Source of the DNA: Acidobacteriota bacterium
GTDB lineage: Bacteria > Acidobacteriota > Polarisedimenticolia > JBFMGF01
DNA: 36,552 bases
NCBI GenBank assembly: GCA_040752675.1
Contig: JBFMGF010000051.1
Span: 1 to 36,552 of the forward strand
Direction of reading: 5' to 3'
Part shown: in pieces, positions 25,379 to 34,433 of the stretch
Numbering within the stretch: the stretch's first letter is position 1
Layout of the letters: each line of letters begins with the position of its first letter
The notes under the pieces: model-generated
Databases searched by the model: none
The model's input: only the letters and a program-made list of their open reading frames with translations
Told to the model about the DNA's origin: nothing
Position numbers and translations under genes: made by a program

Positions 25379-28129
25379 ATGCCATTGAGCATAAGCTCCA
25401 CCTTTCTAAGAATCTTCGCTTCTCCCCTTTTAATTATTCTATTCCTGGCACCTTCTACAGCCTCAAATAAGATCTATGCCGAAGAAAAAAGAAATGTTGC
25501 TGGTGTTAAGTATGAAGAAGAGCATCAGGCAAAAAGCTCGATAACTATCGATGATTCGGAATCCGATTTCAGAGTGAGGGTTCAAACGGGGAGAGAGAAG
25601 GGATTTTCTTATGGAATAAATTTCAAATCCGATGATTTTGAAAGACTTCCCACTTCAAGAAGCATCTGGCAGATTCTTGAGCTTCTGGAACCTGCCACAT
25701 ACACGAATTTCCTCGATCATGCCGGGATCAAAGGAGGATTACAATCTCTCATGGGAATTCATGGAAGCTCTTGGACCCAGAACAGCTTTTTTCTGAACGA
25801 GATGGATTTTACTGACCCCTACGATGGGGGAAGAGCCCTCTTCATCCCGGAGTTTAGTGCGGTAAAAGAGATTCAGGTCTCAACAGGTTTTCATCCGGTT
25901 GATGTGGGAAGGCCTGGCGGGGCCATTGACATTCTCACGGTATGGAATGACTCATGGTGGGATGGAGATCAGGCCGAAAAAGATCAAGACTCTTCAATGC
26001 GATGGAAAAGTCAAGATGATCAGCAAGAACGAATGATAAACAAGTGGCAAGGGTCATTCCAGTCTTATTATCTCGGGAGTTCAACACAGTCATCGGCAAA
26101 ATCATTTCCGGAAGTCAGGGGTCATCCTCCTTTCATTGAGGAGTTTCTAAGGAAAGGAAGACTGGAATTTCAAGCGAAAGGGCCTCTCCTGCCAGAGCGA
26201 TTCTATCTCTTCGCATCGGCAACACGTGAGGAGAGTGAGATGAAGATATCAGCATATCAGAGAATCCCTGAAATAGTTCTGGGAACGGCCTTCCTGGAAA
26301 CCGGTCTCATTCTATCCGATAATGAGAGGATGACATTCCTCGCCTCTTCCCAGGATTACAGAAACACTGATTATTTAGCAGGTCCACTCAAAAGCCCGGA
26401 AGCAACTTTAAAGAAAAAGGATTCCTACGCCCTGTTTCAGATCTCATGGGACAGAGATTGCTCGGAGCAATTTTCCATTCATGCGAGAGGAGGCTATGCA
26501 AGGCTCCGTTTGAAGCATCTGTTCAATGGTTCTTCGCAGAGCACCGAGGAGCTCTTTTTTGGTCAAATGAGGGGTTCGGCATCGCTTCAGGAGCGCTCCA
26601 CCCGAAGCAAGCAGATTGTTCAGTTTGCTGGCTCCTATTTCAATGAGGGAAACGATGGAAAGGAATCAAAGATATCTCAGACATTCTTTGAAAGGCTGGA
26701 TCACAGGTTGAATTTTGGAATCTCTCTGGATCGATCTTTCATAGATTCAGAAATTTCTGCCATTGATGATGTGAATCTTCTCTTTTATAAAGGGGAGCCT
26801 TTTGCCGTCAGAAGGCTAAACACACTGATTAAACCCGAGGAGAGTTTGAGAAATCTTTCCCTGTACTTAAGTGATGAAATAAGCATTGCATCTCACTTTA
26901 AATTTTACGCAGGGGTCAGATTCGAATGGAACCAGGGCATCCTCCCCGAGCAGGAGAGCCCTGCAGGAAATTTTATTCCGCCAGGAACTCTCCCCTCTTC
27001 CAGGAAATTGATTGATTGGAAAAGTTTTTCACCACGACTGAGGATATCCGTGCCAATCATCAAAGAGGAAAGGCTCGTCTTCAAGGCAGGATTTTCCAGG
27101 TATTATCACCGACTGCTGGGCAGACATCTTGAAGTGGCCAATCCCAACTCACTGGGAGGGGAGCTTTATCTCTGGGATGATATGAATGGAGACGACAGGT
27201 ATCAGAGAGGGGAAGAATCAGGAATCCTGAAATCATTTGGCGGGCCTTACACGGAAGTATCTAAGAATCTCAAGCAACCTTATACTGATGAACTCCTCTT
27301 TGGTCTGGAGTTCCAAACGAAGAAAAAGGCGCTCTGGAAATTCTTTGCCTACCAGAGAGACGAACACCGACTCATGGAAACGGTCAATGATGGAGTTCCC
27401 TTTTCCTCTTATATCCCAGTTGAAATTTTTGATCCTGGAGATGACGAGCTTCCGGAAACTGGAGATGAGCAGACTCTGATCGTTTATAATCAGGACCCCG
27501 CTACCTTCGGAAAAGACCGGTACATCCTGGAGAATCCACCAAGACATGGTTCCTATGCTCAGGGCTTTGAAATCACCGGGGAAAAGAGAGGGAAGAATTA
27601 CTGGTGGCTCTTTTCCTTCGTCGTCGCCCGCTCTGTGGCAATGGGAAATCCAGGAAACACAGAATACGACAATGACCAGGGAATCATCGGGGAACTCTAC
27701 GACAACCCGAACAGTTTGATCAATTCGAGGGGGCGCCTCTTCTTTGATAGGGCCTTCACCTCTCGATTTGCTTTCCACTATCACCTTCCCCGCAATTTTT
27801 CTGTGGCCGCTGTGGCCAGGTGGTGGGATGGGCTTCCCTTTGGAAGAAGAATCATCATCGAAGGTCTCAACCAGGGACCGATTGTCATTCAATCGAGAAG
27901 GAGAGGTTTGAGCCGAACAGAGGCTTACATCACCCTGGATACAAGAGTAGAAAAATTGTTCCCTCTTGGGAAAAGCAAATTGGTTCTTCTCCTTGATCTT
28001 TTCAATCTCCTGAATTCGCAGTTTCATCTGAGAGAAGATGATCTGGCAGGAGACACTTTCACGGAACGCCGCCCAACTGAGATCATGCCTCCCAGGGTCC
28101 TCCGCCTCAGCCTCCAGTACCAATACTAG
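25379..28129 (+). CDS. TonB-dependent outer-membrane receptor
   Basis: About 916 residues. A signal peptide (FLRIFASPLLIILFLAPSTA) is followed by a plug domain (about 60-200) with the family pattern IHGSSWTQNSFFLNEMDFTDP, FIPEFSAVKEIQVSTGFHPV and GRPGGAIDILT. A long beta-barrel rich in alternating aromatic strands follows, ending LRLSLQYQY, an aromatic C-terminus suited to BAM recognition. The usual N-terminal carboxypeptidase-like domain of SusC-type receptors is absent, and I do not see a clear TonB box. The substrate is unknown; the peptidase-rich neighbourhood hints at peptides. The frame extends to TTG 25349; the ATG at 25379 gives a tidier signal peptide, but neither has a Shine-Dalgarno. 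Confidence 0.82.
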   Translation: MPLSISSTFLRIFASPLLIILFLAPSTASNKIYAEEKRNVAGVKYEEEHQAKSSITIDDSESDFRVRVQTGREKGFSYGINFKSDDFERLPTSRSIWQILELLEPATYTNFLDHAGIKGGLQSLMGIHGSSWTQNSFFLNEMDFTDPYDGGRALFIPEFSAVKEIQVSTGFHPVDVGRPGGAIDILTVWNDSWWDGDQAEKDQDSSMRWKSQDDQQERMINKWQGSFQSYYLGSSTQSSAKSFPEVRGHPPFIEEFLRKGRLEFQAKGPLLPERFYLFASATREESEMKISAYQRIPEIVLGTAFLETGLILSDNERMTFLASSQDYRNTDYLAGPLKSPEATLKKKDSYALFQISWDRDCSEQFSIHARGGYARLRLKHLFNGSSQSTEELFFGQMRGSASLQERSTRSKQIVQFAGSYFNEGNDGKESKISQTFFERLDHRLNFGISLDRSFIDSEISAIDDVNLLFYKGEPFAVRRLNTLIKPEESLRNLSLYLSDEISIASHFKFYAGVRFEWNQGILPEQESPAGNFIPPGTLPSSRKLIDWKSFSPRLRISVPIIKEERLVFKAGFSRYYHRLLGRHLEVANPNSLGGELYLWDDMNGDDRYQRGEESGILKSFGGPYTEVSKNLKQPYTDELLFGLEFQTKKKALWKFFAYQRDEHRLMETVNDGVPFSSYIPVEIFDPGDDELPETGDEQTLIVYNQDPATFGKDRYILENPPRHGSYAQGFEITGEKRGKNYWWLFSFVVARSVAMGNPGNTEYDNDQGIIGELYDNPNSLINSRGRLFFDRAFTSRFAFHYHLPRNFSVAAVARWWDGLPFGRRIIIEGLNQGPIVIQSRRRGLSRTEAYITLDTRVEKLFPLGKSKLVLLLDLFNLLNSQFHLREDDLAGDTFTERRPTEIMPPRVLRLSLQYQY

Positions 28130-28140
28130 GTCACAATTGA

Positions 28141-28172
28141 TTTACTAATGTGCCATCTGACACATTAGTAAA
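28141..28172. promoter_or_regulatory. Perfect 12-bp inverted repeat (stem-loop)
   Basis: TTTACTAATGTG (28141-28152), an 8-base loop, then CACATTAGTAAA (28161-28172), without a mismatch. It begins 11 bases after the TonB receptor stop codon. No T-run follows, so it is not a classic terminator. It could be an mRNA-stabilising hairpin, a protein-binding dyad or the scar of an element. Its right arm merges into the remaining reading frame of the broken nucleotidyltransferase. Confidence 0.7.
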
Positions 28173-28380
28173 GTCAATGAAGTGGGAATTTTTGGCTCTT
28201 ATGCAAAAGGTAAAGCACGAAAAAAACGATATCGATTTGCTTGTTGACTTTGAGAAGGCGATTGACCTCTTCGACTTCGTACATCTGGCAGATGAAATGG
28301 AGCGGATACTAAATACAAGAGTCGATCTTGTTACGCCAGACGCGCTGAAACCTTACATAAGACCAAATCTGCAATTATAG
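28161..28380 (+). pseudogene. Broken MNT-type minimal nucleotidyltransferase
   Basis: The frame starting near 28161 reads SKVNEVGIFGSYAKGKARKK up to about 28226, which holds the GS motif of MntA-like nucleotidyltransferases. The next part is in the -1 frame: NDIDLLVDFEKAIDLFDFVH, then RVDLVTPDALKPYIRPN, with the D-X-D metal ligands. The break lies at CG-AAAAAAA-C (A7 at 28220-28226). A -1 shift there restores the family spacing between GS and DID. The 5' end is also lost: the frame runs into a TGA after 11 codons instead of about 30 residues before GS, and no good start or Shine-Dalgarno is seen. MNT proteins are antitoxins for HEPN toxins by AMPylation or serve in other NTase roles; no HEPN gene follows. 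Confidence 0.72.
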
Positions 28381-28434
28381 TAATACCAATTTTGCAGGAA
28401 AATTGATTTTTTTGAAGAGTTCATTAAAGAATGA

Positions 28435-28464
28435 TTGCAAAGGGAGCAATCAACTGTATATATT
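28435..28464 (+). promoter_or_regulatory. Possible promoter for the FTP metallopeptidase
   Basis: TTGCAA (28435-28440), then 18 bases to TATATT (28459-28464), or 16 to TATATA. The -35 is a modest match. It is the best candidate in the 155-base gap before the peptidase gene. Confidence 0.35.
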
Positions 28465-28535
28465 AATGATGCTGAGCGATTGAGCAGAGAAATTATTCTG
28501 GATCAAGAAAAATTCGAAGAAAATAAGGAGGGGAA

Positions 28536-31283
28536 ATGGTTGAGAAGAATATGAAAAAATTGAGGAGAGATTTGTTTTGTTTTTTGGCATTCGCCTGCTT
28601 TATTGCATCCGGATCATTCCGGGCAGCTGTCATTCCGGAAGAGGAGAGCGGGTTCGATCCGCTGGTCATTTACGATCCTTCCTCTCATGTTGGAATCATC
28701 GCGGAGACCCTCGAGTCTTTCACAGAATCAGGTTTCGAGGAGGAGCGGATCGGCTGGAAAAGTTTCATCAACAAGCATGGGGGAAGCTTAAAAGTCTACA
28801 TAGATCGCCGATCGGGAAGCCCGACTCTGGTGGAAGGCCGGGTCATTCGCTGGTTCTCCGTTGATGGGTCGACCCCGAATTCGAATACATCTCAGGCGTC
28901 AACTCAAATCATTTCCCTCAAAGAGCTCGAGGCGAAGGCGCGTGAGTTCGTTTCGGAGAATTCGGCTCTCTTCAAAGTCATGGAGAGCGAGCTGGTCCTT
29001 AACCAGCAGGGCTCCGGCATGATTGACAGGGATCACTGGATACTTGTATTCGATCGCGTTGTAAACGGTATCCCAGTCGAGGAGCAACGGTTCATCATGT
29101 ATGTCACCATGGGAAACCTTGTCGCATTCGGCGCCGACCGATGGGGAGTTTTCACGCCGAATACACAAATTACGCCGGGAACACCATCAGAGCCAGTTTA
29201 CGATGCAGCAACAGCGCGCGAGTTTCTTTACGCTTACATGGGGATCACCTCCGCTGACTCGGTTCAAGATACCGAACCAGTAAGGCTCGTATATTTGAGT
29301 GTTTCCCCTTCTATGAGCATGTTATCTTATATGAATTTTTCACCTTCTACAGGTCAACCTTCTTCGGAGAATGGAATCACTGATTCAAGTTACACTGGAC
29401 CGGTGGGCAAAGGGGTTGATTACAGGCTGGCCTGGCGGTTTACAATCAGCGTTGAGAACGAGCGCGGGATCTGGGTCGGCAAGGTCGATGCGACGAGCGG
29501 AGAGATCCTCGCCTTCTACGACGACATGAAGTACGGGCGCGTCAAAGGGGGCGTCTATCCGATGTCCAACGACAATCAGGGATGGGAAGGAAACGAGCAG
29601 TCAGGCTTCCCCATGCCCTATGCCGACGTCTCGATCGATGGTCAGGCGCAGACCTGTAGCGACATGGGTCTGTTCACGCCCGGCTCCGGAAGTGCTCAGG
29701 CCACAACGACTCTAAACGGTTCTTACGTCCAGATTCAGGATGGTTGCGGAAGCTTAAGCGAGTCCGGCGCGGCTGACGCCGACGTCGACCTTCGACAGAG
29801 TTCCGGCACTGACTGCACCGTACCGAACGGAGACTCCGCCGGAAACACTCATGCTGCTCGCACGAGCTTCTTCCACATCAACCGTGCCAAGGAGAAAGCT
29901 CGTTACTGGCTTCCCGACAACAGTTGGCTAAAGGGAAAGGTAACCGTTAAACCAAACTCGGCGTGGTGGACCTGTAACGCGAGCTGGGGCGGGAGCATCA
30001 CTCTTTACAAGTCTTCGAAAGGAGTCTGCCGGAATTTTGGTGAGATATCCGGCATCGGGATTCACGAATGGGGACATGGACTCGACCAGAATGACGGCGG
30101 CGGCTATGACAATCCTTCAGAAGCTTACGCAGATGTCGCAGGTATCCTGTATGACCGCTTTTCATGCCTGGGACGAGGAAGCTACTTCGGCGACTGTTCC
30201 GGTTACGGAGATGCATGTCTCGACTGCACCGGCATTCGCGAGCTGGACTGGGACAAGCGCGCAAGCCACAAGCCGGCGACTGCTGATGGGTTCGTCAAGG
30301 ATAACTGCGGTGGAGGCGGTGGACCCTGCGGGAAAGAAGTGCATTGCGAAGGCCATCTCGCGGCAGAGACAATCTGGGACCTGGCAGCACGCGACCTGCC
30401 TGCAGAAGGGCTCGACCCGTACACATCCCACCAATTGACCGAGAAGCTGTTCTACAAATCACGCAAAGGGTCCGGCGGAAACGCCTACAACTGCTCGATC
30501 CCGAACTCGGATGGATGCGGCGCTGGTAGCTGGTTTACGAAGTTGCGCAACGTAGATGACGACGACGGCGATCTGTCGAACGGGACTCCGCATGCAGCCG
30601 CAATCTTTGCAGCATTCAACCGGCATAAGATCGCCTGCGGAACGGGTGGCGATGCCTCAAACCAGAATCATTCTTCATGCCCGGCGCTCGCGACGCCGAC
30701 TCTATCTGCTACGGCAAGATGCGGGGCGGCGAAGCTTATGTGGAGCTCTGTCCCGAATGCTGAAAACTACCTGATCCTGCGCAACGACCAGAAATGTGAT
30801 GCTTCATCCGTCATCATCGCCACGGTGGAAGCACCGGTGACCGAATATACTGATTATGGTCTGCCATCCGGCTTCCCGTTATATTACAGGGTCCAGGCTC
30901 AGGATGCCAACGTCGCCTGTGAGAGTGCGGTTTCGTCGTGTGTGAGTGTCACGCCAGCGACCGGCACAATCATCGCCGAGGTTACAGGGCTCACTTTGAC
31001 CAATACTTCATCTTCGACCCATCTTAGCTGGACATCCCAGCCAGATGCCACGAAGTATGACATGGCTGGAGGATTTCTCGGGGAGTTGCTCCTCGACAAG
31101 AATTTCACCCGCGCGAGCTGTTTCGCAAATGATCTCACGCAGAACCAGTGGGACGACACGCGCAGCTCCCCTCCGGCAGGGGAAGGATATTACTATCTAG
31201 TTCGCAGCGAGAACAATTGTGGCCCTGGAACTTACGGCTGGAAGACCAACGGCCAGGAACGCGTCATCACATCCTGCCCCTGA
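28536..31283 (+). CDS. Secreted FTP-domain gluzincin metallopeptidase with Fn3 and shared C-terminal domain
   Basis: 915 residues. Signal peptide (FCFLAFACFIASGSFRA), then an FTP propeptide region (about 60-330; VFDRVVNGIPVEEQRFIMYV is the telltale segment). The catalytic domain has the zinc motif HEWGHGLDQ (H510, E511, H514) and a third-ligand candidate E529 in SEAYADVAG. This is like the M4/M36 gluzincins but with a shorter spacing and many cysteines, suggesting disulfides. An Fn3-like domain (about 715-810) follows, then a C-terminal domain ending GYYYLVRSENNCGPGTYG...ERVITSCP, shared with the GH39-like protein. AGGAGG lies a few bases before the ATG. The inhibitory FTP prodomain implies autoproteolytic activation outside the cell. 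Confidence 0.87.
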   Translation: MVEKNMKKLRRDLFCFLAFACFIASGSFRAAVIPEEESGFDPLVIYDPSSHVGIIAETLESFTESGFEEERIGWKSFINKHGGSLKVYIDRRSGSPTLVEGRVIRWFSVDGSTPNSNTSQASTQIISLKELEAKAREFVSENSALFKVMESELVLNQQGSGMIDRDHWILVFDRVVNGIPVEEQRFIMYVTMGNLVAFGADRWGVFTPNTQITPGTPSEPVYDAATAREFLYAYMGITSADSVQDTEPVRLVYLSVSPSMSMLSYMNFSPSTGQPSSENGITDSSYTGPVGKGVDYRLAWRFTISVENERGIWVGKVDATSGEILAFYDDMKYGRVKGGVYPMSNDNQGWEGNEQSGFPMPYADVSIDGQAQTCSDMGLFTPGSGSAQATTTLNGSYVQIQDGCGSLSESGAADADVDLRQSSGTDCTVPNGDSAGNTHAARTSFFHINRAKEKARYWLPDNSWLKGKVTVKPNSAWWTCNASWGGSITLYKSSKGVCRNFGEISGIGIHEWGHGLDQNDGGGYDNPSEAYADVAGILYDRFSCLGRGSYFGDCSGYGDACLDCTGIRELDWDKRASHKPATADGFVKDNCGGGGGPCGKEVHCEGHLAAETIWDLAARDLPAEGLDPYTSHQLTEKLFYKSRKGSGGNAYNCSIPNSDGCGAGSWFTKLRNVDDDDGDLSNGTPHAAAIFAAFNRHKIACGTGGDASNQNHSSCPALATPTLSATARCGAAKLMWSSVPNAENYLILRNDQKCDASSVIIATVEAPVTEYTDYGLPSGFPLYYRVQAQDANVACESAVSSCVSVTPATGTIIAEVTGLTLTNTSSSTHLSWTSQPDATKYDMAGGFLGELLLDKNFTRASCFANDLTQNQWDDTRSSPPAGEGYYYLVRSENNCGPGTYGWKTNGQERVITSCP

Positions 31284-31365
31284 TCACTTGCCATACATCT
31301 TGAGTAACGCCTCGGTCTTGGGCGCATTGGAAATCTTTCGCTCTCAAAATTAGTCCTTCACTGAC

Positions 31366-31393
31366 TTGCATCTTTAAACCAGAAAATTATATT
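31366..31393 (+). promoter_or_regulatory. Possible promoter of the signalling operon
   Basis: TTGCAT (31366-31371), 16 bases, TATATT (31388-31393; 5/6). Transcription would start near 31400, making the TTG at 31404 an unlikely start and favouring the GTG at 31428. The -35 is weak. Confidence 0.35.
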
Positions 31394-31427
31394 ACCTTTA
31401 GGCTTGAGAAGGGAGGGTATAGTTGGC

Positions 31428-32996
31428 GTGTTACCCCTTGAGAACATAAGATTTGATATGGATAGAGAGCAAACTTCTGCAAAGATTTCTGTGCTGATCG
31501 TGGAAGATGATGAAGATCAAGCTTTCCTCGAAAAAGAAAAGCTTGAGCAGGCTTTCCCCTCTTCAAAAATTGACGTGGTAAACAATGGCACTGACTGCTT
31601 GAGAAAGCCCCTTGGAGAATATGATCTGATCTTCCTGGATCTCAATCTACCCGACATCTTTGGTCTCGATCTTTTGAAAAAGATTCAAATGACATGTGAT
31701 ATTCCTGTAATTATCATCACTGGAGAAAACGACATCTCTTCGGCTGTCTCGGCCCTCAAATCCGGAGCCTCTGACTATGTCATCAAATCGAACAATGCCT
31801 TTGAAGTCTTGCCTATCATCGCGCAGAACGCCATCGCAAATTATCAAACCAAAAAGGAAAGCGAGATATTGAAGCAAAGGCTGATTCAATCTGAAAAGAT
31901 GGCCGCCATCGGGAAACTGGCGTCCGGAGTGGCGCATGAGATAAACAATCCTCTCACCGCCGTCCTGGGTTTTACAGAGATACTCCTCTTGAAGTCGCAT
32001 GATGGGTTCAAATCCAAGCTTGAAAAAATTCGCGAGAGCGCCATGCGCTGCAAAAGGATTGTGGAAGATCTCCTCAGCTTTGCAAGGGAACATAAAACGG
32101 AAAAGAAGCTTCTGAATGTCAATGAACTTCTGGAGCGCTCTCTCTCCATAGGAAACAGTCTCATTAAAATGTTTAATATTCAGGTTCAGAAAGTGTTTGA
32201 AGAACCTTCTCCCTGCTTCTATGGCGATGAATTCCATATGCAGCAGGTCTTCGTGAACATTTACTCGAATGCATGCCATGCCATGGAACATTCGGAGAAG
32301 AAAATCTTGACGATTTCCACCGGATCCTGCAACGATTCTATCTTTATCAGATTTTCGGATACAGGTCATGGGATTCCTGCGGGCATCCTGAGCAGAATAT
32401 TTGATCCTTTCTTCACGACAAAGGAGGTCGGCAAAGGTTCAGGACTGGGACTCAGCATCTGCTACGGGATCATTGCCGAACACTCTGGAAAGATTTCCGC
32501 GGAGAGCCCTCCAGGAGAAGGTGCTACATTCATTATAGAGCTGCCAAAGGCCGATCAACTCCATGCTCATGAAACGGAAAGAACCTTCAAGGAAAAGTTG
32601 GATTTATTGAATCCTCTCGCCATTTTAGTGGTTGAGGATGAGGAGAACATCTGCGATTTTTACCGGGATGCTCTGGAAGAAGATAAAAACACGATCCGCT
32701 TCGCCCGTTCGGGGAAGCAAGCCTTTGAGGAGCTAGAACAGCGGAATTTTGACATAATCATACTGGATCTTAGAATCCCGGATATCAATGGGATGCAATT
32801 CTACAACACTATCAAGGAACGAAAACCTGATTTCCTTAACAGGATTCTTATCTGCACCGGCGATACGATCAGCGCAGAAGTCAAAGAATTCCTGTCGAAG
32901 GTTAACAGTATCGTCCTGAATAAACCTTTCACTCTTTCTGATCTCAAGAAATCCATTATCAATATTCTGACAGAGCAACAATCTCTTTCTATGTGA
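31428..32996 (+). CDS. Hybrid sensor kinase: receiver - HisKA - HATPase - receiver
   Basis: About 522 residues, cytoplasmic, with no membrane segment. An N-terminal receiver (VLIVEDDEDQ; phosphoacceptor about D71 in IFLDLNLPD) leads to a HisKA box (GVAHEINNPL, H170), an HATPase domain (N-box NIYSNACHAM, DTGHGIPAG, GKGSGLGLSICYGI) and a second receiver (ILVVEDEENI, about D447 in IILDLRIPD). The front receiver means the kinase is probably controlled by phosphorylation from another kinase, making it a relay component. It starts the four-gene signalling operon; the regulator begins 9 bases after its stop codon. The start is uncertain: TTG 31404, GTG 31428 (GGAGGG about 10 bases upstream) or ATG 31458. 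Confidence 0.9.
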   Translation: MLPLENIRFDMDREQTSAKISVLIVEDDEDQAFLEKEKLEQAFPSSKIDVVNNGTDCLRKPLGEYDLIFLDLNLPDIFGLDLLKKIQMTCDIPVIIITGENDISSAVSALKSGASDYVIKSNNAFEVLPIIAQNAIANYQTKKESEILKQRLIQSEKMAAIGKLASGVAHEINNPLTAVLGFTEILLLKSHDGFKSKLEKIRESAMRCKRIVEDLLSFAREHKTEKKLLNVNELLERSLSIGNSLIKMFNIQVQKVFEEPSPCFYGDEFHMQQVFVNIYSNACHAMEHSEKKILTISTGSCNDSIFIRFSDTGHGIPAGILSRIFDPFFTTKEVGKGSGLGLSICYGIIAEHSGKISAESPPGEGATFIIELPKADQLHAHETERTFKEKLDLLNPLAILVVEDEENICDFYRDALEEDKNTIRFARSGKQAFEELEQRNFDIIILDLRIPDINGMQFYNTIKERKPDFLNRILICTGDTISAEVKEFLSKVNSIVLNKPFTLSDLKKSIINILTEQQSLSM

Positions 32997-33005
32997 GGTT
33001 AAACC

Positions 33006-33482
33006 ATGACGAACGACAGCATGATCAAAATTCTTCTGGTGGACGATGACGAAGATTGTCGCTTGATGTTCCAGGACGCCGTCAAGGACGCAAACATTAA
33101 GAATGACATCTATGAAGTCGGAAGCGGCGAGGAGGCATTAGATTTCGTCTTCAAGAGGGGTAAGTATCACGATGCGCCGACGCCAGGGCTCATATACCTG
33201 GACATCGATATGCCTGGAATGAGCGGTCAGGAGGTGCTGAAAAGAATTAAATCGGATAAGATGCTTCACAACATTCCCATCGTGATGCTGACCAATCTCA
33301 ACGATGAAAAAGAAAAACTGGCTGCCGCTCAGAACGGCGCAAATAGTTACACCGTTAAGTCCTCTGACCCATTAAAATTCATCGCAACTATCATTGAGGC
33401 GACGAACTACTGGCTTTGTATCCATCAGCATGTTCATTACAATGGACAGAAGGGCATCGAAAGCCATGCAGAAAATATTTAA
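33006..33482 (+). CDS. Receiver-only response regulator (Rcp1-like)
   Basis: 158 residues made of a single receiver domain: acidic pocket VDDDED (13-17), phosphoacceptor D66 in YLDIDMPG, the conserved threonine in VMLTN and lysine in YTVKSS. The DGxxALDFV-like segment (GEEALDFVFKRG) and the long loop before the aspartate are typical of the Rcp1 group that partners with phytochrome-like histidine kinases. There is no DNA-binding output domain, so it most likely shuttles phosphate to another protein, such as the hybrid kinase upstream. The last 17 bases overlap the binding-protein gene. Confidence 0.9.
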   Translation: MTNDSMIKILLVDDDEDCRLMFQDAVKDANIKNDIYEVGSGEEALDFVFKRGKYHDAPTPGLIYLDIDMPGMSGQEVLKRIKSDKMLHNIPIVMLTNLNDEKEKLAAAQNGANSYTVKSSDPLKFIATIIEATNYWLCIHQHVHYNGQKGIESHAENI

Positions 33483-34428
33483 GGCTGGCCTGTTCCTTCC
33501 TCTCCTTGTCTGGCTGAGTTTTTTGGGGAGCCTGGCTCAGGCTCGAGACTACACCATCGCAATTGCCATTAGCAGCGATCTCAAGGAATACAATCAAGCC
33601 TATAGCGGCATTATCTATTGTCCTGATTGGAAAGGCGTCAATGCTCGGATTCATCCTATATATTTCGATCCCAATAATAAGATTGAAAGCAGCCTGAAGC
33701 TTGTAAAACTCCAGCCTGATCTAATCTTCACGATCGGTAGCCGGGCCACTAAATCCGTCACAAACCTGGTCAAAGACATCCCCATCGTCCACTGCATGGT
33801 CTTCGATAAACAGCTGATAGAAGAGCTTAAAGAGAATGATTATCCAAATGTATTTGGCGTTGACTCGTACTTCTCACCATCCGTCCAACTCGAAGCCTTG
33901 AAAAAGATCCTCCCGAACCGGATGAGGATCGGAATCCTGTATGATCCCAAGAACTCGAGGAATTATATTGAAGAGGTTTTCCTGAAAGCCAAGGAATTCA
34001 ATATGAGCCTGGTTATTAGGGAGGTTTCTTCCGAATCCAACGTTCTTCCTCTTCTTGAAAGCATTAAGAAGGACGTGGATGTGCTCTTGAGTATTCCAGA
34101 CAAGACAATCTACACACCGCTTACAATGAAATCAATCCTTCTGTTTTCCCTGAGAAATAAGATCCCAGTCGTCGGTTTTTCGAGCAGCAATGTCTCCTCA
34201 GGTGCCCTGTTCAGCCTGTTATGCGACTATTCCGACCTGGGGTCTCAGGCCGTAAAATTGGCCATAAGCATCCTGCAAGGGAAGAAATTTCACAAGGGCT
34301 ATCTGGAGGAACCACGGAAGCAGCTTCTTGCTCTCAATATGCGGACAGCCAATGTTATTGATATCAAATTGCCTGATGAAATCATCGGCCAGGCCATGAT
34401 GATTTTTGGCGTAGAGGATTCAAGATAA
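33466..34428 (+). CDS. TrpX-type (ABC_sub_bind) periplasmic substrate-binding protein
   Basis: 320 residues. Signal peptide (MQKIFKAGLFLPLLVWLSFL, then AQA) followed by the two-lobed fold of the PF04392 family: PDLIFTIGSRATKSV, KDIPIVHCMVFDK, VQLEALKKILPNRMRIGILYDP, VDVLLSIPDKTIYTP and KIPVVGFSSSNVSSGALFSL. Family members usually feed an ABC importer with TrpY/TrpZ-type permease and ATPase; neither is here. Instead it lies between a response regulator and a membrane kinase, so it probably serves as a ligand sensor. The frame extends to 33394 upstream, but that part overlaps the regulator and the ATG at 33466 begins the signal peptide. Overlap with the regulator implies coupling. Confidence 0.88.
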   Translation: MQKIFKAGLFLPLLVWLSFLGSLAQARDYTIAIAISSDLKEYNQAYSGIIYCPDWKGVNARIHPIYFDPNNKIESSLKLVKLQPDLIFTIGSRATKSVTNLVKDIPIVHCMVFDKQLIEELKENDYPNVFGVDSYFSPSVQLEALKKILPNRMRIGILYDPKNSRNYIEEVFLKAKEFNMSLVIREVSSESNVLPLLESIKKDVDVLLSIPDKTIYTPLTMKSILLFSLRNKIPVVGFSSSNVSSGALFSLLCDYSDLGSQAVKLAISILQGKKFHKGYLEEPRKQLLALNMRTANVIDIKLPDEIIGQAMMIFGVEDSR

Positions 34429-34433
34429 AGCCC

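Noticed and set aside
27233-28123. 296-codon minus-strand frame opposite the TonB-dependent receptor
   Set aside because: The receptor's barrel pattern is continuous on the plus strand, and the antisense translation has no signal or domain.
28435-28554. 39-codon open frame reading INDAERLSREIILDQEKFEE between the MNT relic and the FTP peptidase
   Set aside because: It looks mildly protein-like and might be another toxin-antitoxin remnant, but it has no start with a ribosome site, overlaps the next gene's start in another frame and matches nothing I recognise.
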